A stretch of DNA of 7,694 bases from Rhizobacter sp. (GTDB taxonomy: Bacteria; Pseudomonadota; Gammaproteobacteria; Burkholderiales; Burkholderiaceae_C): positions 1-7,694 of the forward strand of contig JANXVK010000184.1 of assembly GCA_025351675.1 (NCBI GenBank), given 5' to 3'. Numbering within the stretch: position 1 is the stretch's first letter; each line of letters opens with the position of its first letter. This document shows positions 1-6,400 of this stretch, piece by piece. The position numbers and the translations under genes were made by a program. The notes under the pieces were generated by a model. That model saw only the letters and a program-made list of their open reading frames with translations. It was not told where the DNA came from and searched no databases.

Positions 1-1232
1 GAGCCTATCGCGGCGCCGGCCGTCCGGAGTCGATTTACATCGTGGAGCGCCTGATGGACGAAGCGGCGCGCCAGCTGGGGATGGACCGCATCGAATTGCG
101 CCGGCGCAACTTCATCCGGCCCGAACAGATGCCGTACAAGAATCCGATGGCGCAGCTCTACGACAGCGGGCGTTTCGAGCACGTCATGGACCAAGGCTTG
201 GCGCTGGCCGACTGGAACGGATTCGCCGCGCGCGAGGCACAGTCGAAGCAACAAGGAAAGTGGCGCGGGCTTGGCATCGCCACCTTTCTGGAGTGGACCG
301 GCGGCAACGTGTTCGAGGAGCGCGTGACCGTCACCGTCTCGGCCGATGGCTTCATCGAGATCGTCTCGGCGACGCAGGCGATGGGGCAAGGCATCGCGAC
401 CAGCTATGTTCAGCTCGCGGTCGACGTGTTCGGCGTGCCGGTGGAGCGCATCCGCATCGTGCAGGGCGACACCGACCGCGCCAACGGCTTCGGCAGCGCC
501 GGTTCGCGCTCCCTCTTCACCGGCGGCTCGGCGGTGCGCGTCGCCTCCGAGCGCACGATCGACAAGAGCAAGCAGCTGGCAGGTGAAGTCCTCGAAGTCG
601 CGCCCGCCGACATCGAATACCTTGAAGGCCGCTTCAAGGTCGTCGGCACCGATGTCGGCATCGACCTGTTCGAGCTCGCGGCCAGGCAGTCCGAGCGACA
701 CATCTTCGTCGACTCGACCAGCGCCGTCGGCGGCCCGACCTGGCCGAACGGCTGCCATGTGTGCGAGGTCGAGATCGACCCGGGCACCGGGCACGTCGAC
801 GTGGTCGCGTACGCGTCGGTCAACGACATCGGCCGCGTCATCAGCCCGACCATCGTCGCCGGGCAGGTCGAGGGCGGGGCGGTGCAGGGCATCGGCCAGG
901 CGCTGACTGAGCAGATCGTCTACGACCCGGAATCCGGGCAGATCCTGACCGCGAGCTATCAGGACTACGCGATGCCGCGCGCCGACATCGCGAGCGCGAT
1001 GTTCAAGACCGAGTTCGATACGTCGATCCCGTGCGTCACGAACCTGCTCGGCGTGAAGGGCGTCGGTGAGCTCGGCACGATCGGCGCGACGCCGGCCGTC
1101 GTCAACGCGGTGATCGACGCGCTCGATCACGCCGGCCACGGCCGCCGCGCCGAGTTGATCCAGATGCCGCTGACGCCGCCGCGGGTCTGGCGCGCGCTCG
1201 CGGGCGAGTTCGACCCGTCGCCATTTGCGTAG
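1..1232 (+). CDS. Molybdenum hydroxylase large (molybdopterin-binding) subunit, xanthine dehydrogenase / form II CoxL type, 5' truncated
   Basis: This is the C-terminal half of the catalytic subunit of a molybdenum hydroxylase; about 409 codons are visible of a family usually near 750-800 residues. The reading frame is open from position 3 and the true start lies before the window, so the GTG at 42 is an internal valine codon. The first residues read AYRGAGR, the signature that separates form II CoxL-like proteins from form I CO dehydrogenases, which carry AYxCSFR. Other family motifs follow: QAMGQG (codons 375-392), a QGDTD stretch near 463-477, a glycine-rich GSAGSRSLFTGG segment, and near the end GVKGVGELGTIGATP. 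The Glu codon at 1068-1070 in that last motif matches the catalytic base of the family. The protein would hydroxylate a substrate with water and pass electrons to FeS and FAD partners, which are not visible here. The substrate cannot be read from the sequence. It has no obvious link to the paa genes, which run the opposite way. Confidence 0.9.
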   Translation, partial: AYRGAGRPESIYIVERLMDEAARQLGMDRIELRRRNFIRPEQMPYKNPMAQLYDSGRFEHVMDQGLALADWNGFAAREAQSKQQGKWRGLGIATFLEWTGGNVFEERVTVTVSADGFIEIVSATQAMGQGIATSYVQLAVDVFGVPVERIRIVQGDTDRANGFGSAGSRSLFTGGSAVRVASERTIDKSKQLAGEVLEVAPADIEYLEGRFKVVGTDVGIDLFELAARQSERHIFVDSTSAVGGPTWPNGCHVCEVEIDPGTGHVDVVAYASVNDIGRVISPTIVAGQVEGGAVQGIGQALTEQIVYDPESGQILTASYQDYAMPRADIASAMFKTEFDTSIPCVTNLLGVKGVGELGTIGATPAVVNAVIDALDHAGHGRRAELIQMPLTPPRVWRALAGEFDPSPFA

Positions 1233-1289
1233 ACCTGTGTCAACCCGTTCCGGTCGCCCGGCGTTGCATCCTTGCAAACCATTCACTCC

Positions 1290-1293
1290 GGAG
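1290..1293 (+). promoter_or_regulatory. Ribosome binding site of the small Lys/Ala-rich gene
   Basis: GGAG lies 9 nt before the ATG at 1303. It selects this ATG over the in-frame TTG at 1225, which overlaps the preceding gene and would bury the signal peptide. The rest of the 70-nt gap (1233-1302) shows no promoter that I would defend. Confidence 0.75.
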
Positions 1294-1302
1294 AACCACC
1301 CC

Positions 1303-1554
1303 ATGAAGAACGCACTGATTGCACTGGCCATCGTTTTTGCAGCCGCTGGCGCCCACGCGCAAGCCGGCACCGCTGTGAAGGAAGCCGGCAAGGCCACCGC
1401 CGAGACCGCCAAGCAAGGCGTCGAGAACGCGAAAGCCGTCGCCAGCAGCGAGCCGGCGAAGACGATGCACAAGGCCAAGGCCAAGGTGCACAAGGCCAAG
1501 GCGAAGAAGGCTGGCAGCGAGGCCAAGGCCGCCGCGAAGGAAGCCGTCAAGTAA
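1303..1554 (+). CDS. Small exported lysine/alanine-rich protein of unknown function
   Basis: This is an 83-residue protein whose function I do not recognise. Residues 1-19 look like a Sec signal peptide: K2 after the initiator Met, a hydrophobic stretch ALIALAIVFAAAG, then AHA before Q20, a good signal peptidase I site. The predicted mature chain of 64 residues has about 20 Ala and 15 Lys, no Cys and no aromatic residues. It should be strongly basic and either helical or disordered. Residues 56-69 are two consecutive heptads (HKAKAKV, HKAKAKK). The start is fixed by the ATG and a GGAG site 9 nt upstream. Similar short periplasmic Lys/Ala-rich proteins seem common in Burkholderiales and are often named after TolA or histone H1 because of composition alone; neither name is justified here. 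It is followed by a strong terminator and appears to be a single-gene unit, although no promoter could be identified. Confidence 0.8.
   Translation: MKNALIALAIVFAAAGAHAQAGTAVKEAGKATAETAKQGVENAKAVASSEPAKTMHKAKAKVHKAKAKKAGSEAKAAAKEAVK
1468..1509 (+). repeat. Two tandem 21-nt repeats inside the Lys/Ala-rich gene
   Basis: Units 1468-1488 and 1489-1509 begin identically with CACAAGGCCAAGGC and match at 18 of 21 positions. They encode the consecutive heptads HKAKAKV and HKAKAKK. The unit keeps the reading frame, so copy number could change without breaking the gene. Confidence 0.75.
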
Positions 1555-1615
1555 GACGCACACCGCAAACCGCACGACGGGGCCTCGGCCCGATCGCGTG
1601 GCGATGCAGACGATG

Positions 1616-1641
1616 AAACGGCGCCTCTCGAGGCGCCGTTT
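1616..1641. terminator. Intrinsic terminator between convergent genes, possibly bidirectional
   Basis: A perfect 12-nt inverted repeat (1616-1627 AAACGGCGCCTC, 1630-1641 GAGGCGCCGTTT) surrounds 2 nt. In practice it forms an 11-bp stem with a CTCG loop. The A/T ends of the arms provide a short U-run in both directions; on the plus strand this is GTTTGCCTTTG. It lies 61 nt after the stop of the small gene and 60 nt after the end of paaZ on the other strand, so it could serve both. Confidence 0.8.
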
Positions 1642-1701
1642 GCCTTTGAGTCGACCCATGTGCGCGGGCAACTGAATCAGCGGGAGCGAAACCACGCCGG
1701 T

Positions 1702-3750
1702 TCAGCTGCGCTTCGCGACCAGCGTCAGGATGTCGTAGCTCGCGACCACCTCGTCGCGCTGGTTCGTCACTTCGACATCCCAGGCGACCACGCCATGGCC
1801 GACGCCGTTCGCGTCCTTCCTGTTGCGGTCGATCTTGCGCTTGGCGGTGAGCCGCGCGCGAATCGTGTCGCCGATGCCGACCGGCTTGACGAAGCGTAAC
1901 GTGTCGAGCCCGTAGTTCGCGAGCACCGGCCCCGGCGCCGGCGAGACGAACAGCCCGGCGGCGGCCGAGAGCACGAAATAGCCGTGCGCGATGCGCTTGC
2001 CGAACGGCGATTCCTTGGCCGCGATCTCGTCGAAGTGCATGTAGAAGTAGTCGCCGGAGATGCCGCCGAACGCGACGATGTCGGCCTCGCCGACGGTGCG
2101 CCGGTGCGTCAGCAGCGAGTCGCCGATCTTCAGGTCTTCGAAGTGGCTGCGGAACGGGTGAATCGGCGTGTCGTTGACCTTCGCGCCGCGGATGTGTTCG
2201 CCAATCACCGCTGCGAGCATCGTCGGCGAGCCCTGCAGCGCCGCGCGTTGCAGGTAGTGCTTGACGGCGCGGATGCCGCCGAGCTCTTCGCCACCACCGG
2301 CGCGACCCGGGCCGCCGTGTTTCAGCAGCGGCAGCGGTGAGCCGTGGCCGGTGGATTCGGCGGCAGCCTCGCGGTCGAGGATCAGCAGGCGGCCGTGCAG
2401 TGCAGCCGCAGCCGGGATCACGCGCGCGGCGATCTGCGGGTCGCGCGTGATGAGCGAGGCGACCAGGCTTCCCTTGCCGCGGGCGGCGAGGGCGATCGCT
2501 TCGTCGATGCCGTCGTACGGCATCAGCGTGCTGACCGGGCCGAAGGCTTCGATGTCGTGCACCGCGTCGTGAGTCATCGGGTTGCGGCTGAGCAGCAGCG
2601 TCGGCGCGAAGAACGCACCTTCGGCGACGCCGTCGCCGAGCGGCGTGAAGCCGTCGCGCGCGCCGTAGACGAGTTCGGCCCCCTGCATCAACATCGCGAC
2701 GCGCTCCGCCACGTCGGCGAGCTGCGCTTGCGACGCGAGCGCGCCCATGCGCACGTCCTCGCGCGAAGGGTCGCCGATGACGGTCTTCTTCAAGCGCGCG
2801 CGCAACTTCTCGGCGACCGCATCGAGCCGGTCGCGCGGCACGATCGCGCGCCGGATCGCGGTGCACTTCTGGCCGGCCTTCACCGTCATCTCGCGCGCGA
2901 CCTCCTTGACGAACAGGTCGAATTCCTCGTCGTCGGGTGTCACGTCGGGCGCCAGGATCGCGCAGTTCAGCGAATCGGCCTCGGCGTTGAACGGGATTGA
3001 GTTTCGGACGAGGTTCGGGTGTACGCGAAGCTTCGCGGCGGTGTCGGCCGAGCCGGTGAAGGTGACGACATCGCGACCGTCGAGCCGGTCGAGCAGGTCA
3101 CCGGTGCCGCCGATCACGAGCTGCAGTGCGCCCTCGGGCAGGATGCCGGAGTGCTGGATCAAGCGCACCGCAGCTTCGGTCAGGTAGCTCGTGGCTGTCG
3201 CCGGTTTGCCGATGCACGGCATGCCGGCGAGAAAGGCCGGCGCGAACTTCTCGAGCAGGCCCCAAACGGGAAAGTTGAACGCGTTGATGTGCACCGCGAT
3301 GCCGCCACGCGGCACGAGGATGTGCGTGCCTTGGAAGCGGCCGGTCTTGCCGAGTGCGATCGCAGGGCCTTCGTGCACCAGGTTGCCTGAAGGCAGCTCG
3401 TTGCTGCCGACGCCGGCGTACGCGAACAGCGTGCCGCTGCCGCCTTCGATGTCGATCCAGCTGTCGGCGCGCGTCGCGCCGGTGTGGGCCGAGATCGCGT
3501 ACAGCGTTTCCTTGTGCTCGTTCAAGTACTTCGCGAGTGCCTTGAGCCGCTCGGCGCGCTGCTGGAAGTCGAGCGCCATCAAGGCGGGCAGGCCGATGTT
3601 GCGCGCGTGCGCGACCGCTTCGCCGAAATCGATCGCCTCGGCATGCGTGCTGTAGACGGGCTTGCCGTTGATCGCACTGTGCAGCGGTTGTGCGGCTTGC
3701 TGGCCGAGCCAGCGGCCGCCGATCCAGCTTTGGAGCGTGGGAGTCGTCAT
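1702..3750 (-). CDS. paaZ: PaaZ: bifunctional oxepin-CoA hydrolase / 3-oxo-5,6-dehydrosuberyl-CoA semialdehyde dehydrogenase
   Basis: This 682-residue protein matches the usual length of about 681 for full two-domain PaaZ. It opens the oxepin-CoA ring hydrolytically and oxidises the resulting aldehyde with NADP+, in the aerobic phenylacetyl-CoA pathway in the cytoplasm. Residues 1 to about 500 are an aldehyde dehydrogenase domain with FTGSADTA (231-238), general base E257 in FNAEADS, and nucleophile C296 in KAGQKCTA. A glycine-rich stretch (479-492) leads to a MaoC-like hydratase domain (about 525-680) with D567 and H572 in GDYFYMHFDEIAAK, followed by FGKRIAHG. These residues align with those reported as catalytic in the E. 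coli enzyme. The start is the ATG at 3750, preceded by AAAGGA; an upstream in-frame ATG at 3798 adds 16 residues unlike the family. The gene is the last of the visible paa block, 109 nt behind paaE, and converges on the small exported-protein gene. Older literature also uses paaN for this gene. Confidence 0.96.
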   Translation of the reverse strand: MTTPTLQSWIGGRWLGQQAAQPLHSAINGKPVYSTHAEAIDFGEAVAHARNIGLPALMALDFQQRAERLKALAKYLNEHKETLYAISAHTGATRADSWIDIEGGSGTLFAYAGVGSNELPSGNLVHEGPAIALGKTGRFQGTHILVPRGGIAVHINAFNFPVWGLLEKFAPAFLAGMPCIGKPATATSYLTEAAVRLIQHSGILPEGALQLVIGGTGDLLDRLDGRDVVTFTGSADTAAKLRVHPNLVRNSIPFNAEADSLNCAILAPDVTPDDEEFDLFVKEVAREMTVKAGQKCTAIRRAIVPRDRLDAVAEKLRARLKKTVIGDPSREDVRMGALASQAQLADVAERVAMLMQGAELVYGARDGFTPLGDGVAEGAFFAPTLLLSRNPMTHDAVHDIEAFGPVSTLMPYDGIDEAIALAARGKGSLVASLITRDPQIAARVIPAAAALHGRLLILDREAAAESTGHGSPLPLLKHGGPGRAGGGEELGGIRAVKHYLQRAALQGSPTMLAAVIGEHIRGAKVNDTPIHPFRSHFEDLKIGDSLLTHRRTVGEADIVAFGGISGDYFYMHFDEIAAKESPFGKRIAHGYFVLSAAAGLFVSPAPGPVLANYGLDTLRFVKPVGIGDTIRARLTAKRKIDRNRKDANGVGHGVVAWDVEVTNQRDEVVASYDILTLVAKRS

Positions 3751-3756
3751 GAGATG

Positions 3757-3762
3757 TCCTTT
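3757..3762 (-). promoter_or_regulatory. Ribosome binding site of paaZ
   Basis: On the minus strand AAAGGA precedes the ATG at 3750 by 6 nt. It supports this start over the upstream ATG at 3798. Confidence 0.7.
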
Positions 3763-3783
3763 GAAGATGAAGCTCGAACGAGC

Positions 3784-3852
3784 GCCGGGCCGCCCCAAGC
3801 CGGCCGGGCACCCGCTTGGCGGGTGGACTCGTGTACTCGCGAGGCCGGGTGC
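3784..3852. repeat. GC-rich palindromic intergenic element between paaE and paaZ
   Basis: The element fills most of the 109-nt gap between paaE and paaZ. It starts with GCCGGGCCGC (3784-3793), a 10-mer also found in the paaB-paaC gap at 6336-6345. It contains a perfect 7-bp hairpin CACCCGC-TTG-GCGGGTG (3809-3825), an 8-bp palindrome CTCGCGAG (3836-3843), and a second possible pairing of GCACCCG (3808-3814) with CGGGTGC (3846-3852). That pairing competes with the first hairpin. No T-run follows on the minus strand, so it is not a typical terminator. I infer a REP-like repeat of the kind scattered in Burkholderiales genomes, which could also trim or stabilise the mRNA end. Confidence 0.5.
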
Positions 3853-3859
3853 TTCATGC

Positions 3860-4969
3860 CTAGCGTTCGTCGAACGACAGCGTGACTTGTGGTGTGAGGG
3901 GATGGGCCTGGCAGGTCAGCACGAAGCCGTTCGCGACCTCGTTCTTGTCGAGCGCGAAATTGCGCTCCATGCGCACCTCGCCCGAGATGCACTTCGCGCG
4001 GCAGGTTCCGCACACGCCCGAGGTGCACGAGAACGGCACCTCGAGTCCGGCGGCCGAGGCCGCGTCCAGGATGCTCGGCTGGTCTTTCGTGAACACGATC
4101 TCGCGCGAGAGGCCGTCGCGGATGATCGTGACACGTGCCAGTTCCGCGTCGCCCGGCTTCGCTTCATGGATCACCGCGCCCACCGCCTGCGCTTGCGGCG
4201 AAAGCGATTGAACCGCACCTTGCGGCGCGATGCCAAAGCGCTCGATGTGAATGCGCTCCTCGGGCACGCCGGCCGCGAGCAGCGCCGCCTCGGCCTCGTC
4301 GTTCATCTGGAACGGGCCGCAGACGAACGCGTGGTCGATCGTCGAGGCCGGCAAGACGGTGCGCAGAAAGTCGCCGATCTTGGCGCGGTTCATCACGCCC
4401 ATGTTCAGCGGCGCATCGGTGTGCTCGTCGGAGAACACGTGGTGCAGCACCAGACGCGTCAGGTACTTGTTCTTGAGATCCTCGATCTCTTCCTTGAACA
4501 TCGTCGATCTCAGCGCGCGGTTGCCGTAGATCAGCGTGAAGCGGCTCAGCGGTTCGCGCGCCAGAACGGTCTTCATCGTCGACAGGATCGGCGTCACGCC
4601 GCTGCCGCCAGCGATGCCGACATGGTGCCGCCGCAAGCCGGGCTCCATCGGCACGAAGAAGCGGCCTTGCGGCGCCATCACGCTGATCGTGTCGCCATGC
4701 TGCAGGAACTCGTTGATCCAGTTCGAGAAAACGCCGCCCTTGACCTTGCGCACACCGACGCGCAACTCGCCGTCGTCGACGCCGGCGCAAATCGAGTACG
4801 AGCGGCGCAGGTCTTGGCCCTCGATCTCCTTGCGCAGCGTGAGGTACTGGCCCTGCGTGAAGCTGAAGACCTCGCGGAGTTCATCGGGCACGTCGAACGA
4901 AACGACGACGGCTTCGGCCGTGTCGTGCAGGATCGCGCGCACGCGCAGCGGGTGGAAGATGATGCTCAT
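3860..4969 (-). CDS. paaE: PaaE: NADPH-dependent reductase of phenylacetyl-CoA 1,2-epoxidase
   Basis: This 369-residue flavo-iron-sulfur reductase takes electrons from NADPH and delivers them to the PaaA diiron centre. Its order is a ferredoxin-NADP reductase-type FAD domain with RSYS (56-59), a nucleotide-binding domain with GGSGVTP (121-127) and CGPF (217-220), and a C-terminal plant-type 2Fe-2S ferredoxin domain. The cluster ligands are C315, C320, C323 and C353 (CTSGVCGTC followed by LTC), with complete spacing. The length fits the family, where E. coli PaaE is about 356. The start is the ATG at 4969, giving MSIIFHPLRV, a normal N-terminus. Upstream in-frame codons overlap paaD and encode unrelated arginine-rich sequence. 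The Shine-Dalgarno is weak (GAGG 15 nt upstream), which suggests coupling to paaD translation, 17 nt away. Confidence 0.96.
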   Translation of the reverse strand: MSIIFHPLRVRAILHDTAEAVVVSFDVPDELREVFSFTQGQYLTLRKEIEGQDLRRSYSICAGVDDGELRVGVRKVKGGVFSNWINEFLQHGDTISVMAPQGRFFVPMEPGLRRHHVGIAGGSGVTPILSTMKTVLAREPLSRFTLIYGNRALRSTMFKEEIEDLKNKYLTRLVLHHVFSDEHTDAPLNMGVMNRAKIGDFLRTVLPASTIDHAFVCGPFQMNDEAEAALLAAGVPEERIHIERFGIAPQGAVQSLSPQAQAVGAVIHEAKPGDAELARVTIIRDGLSREIVFTKDQPSILDAASAAGLEVPFSCTSGVCGTCRAKCISGEVRMERNFALDKNEVANGFVLTCQAHPLTPQVTLSFDER

Positions 4970-4986
4970 TTGGATTCGTCTGCGCC

Positions 4987-5502
4987 TCAGATCGGCTTGA
5001 AGTGCTCGAACGGCTCTTGGCAAGCGAGGCAACGCCATGTCGCCTTGCACGCGGTCGAGCCGAAGGCCGCGAGCCGCTCGGTGTTCAGGCTGCCGCAACG
5101 TGGGCAGGCGAGCGCGGCGGTCTTCGGGGCGCGCGGGAAGAAACGGATCGGCACTTCGGCGTTCGACGCCGGGCCGGGCGGCACGATGCCGTAGGCGAGC
5201 AGCTTGTGCTTGCCTTCGGCGCTGATCCAGTCGGTCGTCCACGCGGGTGCGCGCTGCAGCGTGACGCGCGCGGTGCCGAGGCCGGCCGTGGCGATCGCCT
5301 TCAGCACGTCGGCTTCAATCACCTCGGTCGCAGGGCAGCCGGAGTAAGTGGGCGTGAGGACTATCTCCAGGTGATCGGCATGCTCGATCACATCGCGCAC
5401 GATGCCGAGGTCGCGCACCGAGACGGCGGGCACTTCGGGATCGAGCACGGTCGACAAGACATCCCACGCGCGTTCGATGCGCGATGTGGTGGCAACGATC
5501 AC
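4987..5502 (-). CDS. paaD: PaaD: MIP18-type metal-centre assembly protein of the phenylacetyl-CoA epoxidase
   Basis: This 171-residue protein is needed for epoxidase activity in other bacteria, probably by helping form the FeS or diiron centre; it is not part of the purified core complex. The N-terminal half is a DUF59/MIP18 domain with DPEVP (21-25), DLGIVRD (31-37) and C56 in TPTYSGCPATE. The C-terminal part is a zinc-ribbon-like region with C133, C136, C152, C158 and C161 (CPRC, then C, then CLAC). The start is inferred as GTG at 5502, whose GTGA overlaps the paaC stop by 4 nt. A GTG at 5505 is equally in frame and adds only one residue. There is no ATG near the expected N-terminus. A G-rich stretch at 5508-5512 is a poor ribosome site, so coupling to paaC is likely. 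It is followed after 17 nt by paaE. Confidence 0.93.
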   Translation of the reverse strand: MIVATTSRIERAWDVLSTVLDPEVPAVSVRDLGIVRDVIEHADHLEIVLTPTYSGCPATEVIEADVLKAIATAGLGTARVTLQRAPAWTTDWISAEGKHKLLAYGIVPPGPASNAEVPIRFFPRAPKTAALACPRCGSLNTERLAAFGSTACKATWRCLACQEPFEHFKPI

Positions 5503-6272
5503 CACACGCCCCCGGGAAAGCTGCGCTGCAAGTGCTGCATCTCGGTCAGGATGAAGCCCATGTGCTCGCTGTGCACGCCGCGCGTGCCGGTCGGCCGGAA
5601 GCCCGAAGCCTTCGGCAGCATCAACCCGGCCGCGTCGAACACGGCGGTGATGTCGGCGAGCCACGGCGCCTGCAGATCGGCCCAGCGCGGGCCGAGGCCG
5701 CTCGCGAGCGCGTGCTCGTCGACGGCGTCGGCGCCGAACAGCTCGCTCGTGTAGCGCCAGAGGTCGTCGAGCGCCGCGTCGATGCGGCGGCGCGATTCCT
5801 CGGTGCCGTCGGCGAGCCGCACGACCCAGTCGGCGGCATGCTGCTGGTGATATCGCACTTCCTTCACCGCCTTGCCGGCGATGGCCGCGACCTCGGTGTC
5901 GCTCGAATCGAGCAGGCGCTCCCAGAGCAGCTTCGACCAGGTCGCGATGAACAGGTTACGCAGCACCGTGAACGCGAAGTCGCCGCGCGGCAGCTCGACC
6001 AGCGTTGCGTTGAAGTAGTCGCGCTCGTCGCGCAGGAACGCGAGCTGGTCTTCGTCGTGGCCGCGGCCTTCGAGTTCGCCGGCACGCGTCAACAGCGCGC
6101 GTGACTGGCCGACCAGATCGAGCGCCATGTTCGCCAGCGCAATGTCTTCTTCGAGCACCGGCGCGTGGCCGCACCATTCGGCGAGACGCTGCGCGAGGAT
6201 CAGGTGGGTGTCGGCGATGCGCAGGAGGTATTGCACCTCGGGCGCGCGCTGGAGTTGAATCGATGCGGTCAT
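5499..6272 (-). CDS. paaC: PaaC: structural subunit of phenylacetyl-CoA 1,2-epoxidase
   Basis: This 257-residue ferritin-like subunit pairs with PaaA in the epoxidase core and holds its fold. In the characterised E. coli enzyme it does not carry the active diiron site. Recognisable stretches shared with E. coli PaaC are LAQRLAEWCGHAP (26-38), the LANMALDLVGQSR helix (46-58), FLRDER (79-84), KEVRYH (137-142), LWRYTSELF (171-179) and the end GVHSEHMGFILTEMQHLQR (232-250). The start is the ATG at 6272, and the next Met is residue 49, inside a conserved helix. The Shine-Dalgarno is weak (at best AGAG about 11 nt upstream). The gene sits 128 nt behind paaB, beyond a structured element, and its TGA overlaps the GTG of paaD. 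Confidence 0.96.
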   Translation of the reverse strand: MTASIQLQRAPEVQYLLRIADTHLILAQRLAEWCGHAPVLEEDIALANMALDLVGQSRALLTRAGELEGRGHDEDQLAFLRDERDYFNATLVELPRGDFAFTVLRNLFIATWSKLLWERLLDSSDTEVAAIAGKAVKEVRYHQQHAADWVVRLADGTEESRRRIDAALDDLWRYTSELFGADAVDEHALASGLGPRWADLQAPWLADITAVFDAAGLMLPKASGFRPTGTRGVHSEHMGFILTEMQHLQRSFPGGVW

Positions 6273-6327
6273 TGATGCGAACTCTGTTGGTGAAGTCGAT
6301 CTGCGCCATCAAGCGGACGCCGCGGAA

Positions 6328-6389
6328 CCGGCTTTGCCGGGCCGCTGGCGGCGCCCCCTTGAGGGGGAGCGCCGCAGGCGCTCCGGGGG
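6328..6389. repeat. Structured GC-rich palindromic element between paaB and paaC
   Basis: Three overlapping inverted repeats occupy the middle of the 128-nt gap between paaB and paaC. CCGGC-TTT-GCCGG is at 6328-6340. A larger hairpin at 6348-6375 pairs GCGGCGCCCCC with GGGGG and CGCCGC across a TTGA loop and a 2-nt bulge. GGAGCGCC-GCA-GGCGCTCC (6366-6384) is a perfect 8-bp stem that shares bases with the second, so both cannot form fully. The element carries GCCGGGCCGC (6336-6345), also present in the paaE-paaZ gap. I infer a REP-like repeat. Its place inside an otherwise tightly coupled operon could affect mRNA processing or the ratio of upstream to downstream products. Confidence 0.6.
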
Positions 6390-6400
6390 TGGGTCCATTT

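Noticed and set aside
1240..1695. A 151-codon minus-strand frame opposite the Lys/Ala-rich gene
   Set aside because: It crosses the strong terminator and has no ribosome site that I can support. Its leucine/glycine-rich translation is the complement of a Lys/Ala-rich gene. The plus-strand gene has a signal peptide and ribosome site.
1547..2866. A 439-codon frame on the minus strand overlapping paaZ
   Set aside because: It is a frame shadow of paaZ: arginine/alanine-rich low-complexity translation with no family motifs, running through the terminator into the small gene.
2344..3000. Plus-strand frames within paaZ and, further right, within paaC, paaD and paaA (for example 5002-5754 and 5484-6104)
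   Set aside because: All are antisense to well-conserved paa genes, lack recognisable domains and show the arginine-rich composition typical of GC-rich shadow frames.
3751..3798. A 16-residue N-terminal extension of PaaZ from an ATG at 3798
   Set aside because: The ATG at 3750 has AAAGGA 6 nt upstream and gives the family's normal N-terminus and length. The extension runs into the palindromic element.
3751..3859. Possible promoter or PaaR-type operator for paaZ in the gap after paaE
   Set aside because: I could not find a -35/-10 pair or a regulator-like palindrome distinct from the repeat-like hairpins. Co-transcription with paaE is the simpler reading.
3662..5194. A long open frame (510 codons) on the plus strand opposite paaE and the start of paaZ
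   Set aside because: It is antisense to PaaE with all its motifs, is arginine/histidine-rich with no recognisable domain, and spans the real paaE-paaZ gap. Long antisense frames are expected in GC-rich coding DNA.
5956..6309. An ATG at 6309 opens a frame that overlaps the start of paaC out of frame (MAQIDFTNRV...)
   Set aside because: It could be read as an upstream ORF controlling paaC, but it has no clear Shine-Dalgarno, and past the paaC start it is arginine/proline-rich frame-shadow sequence. There is no evidence for translation.
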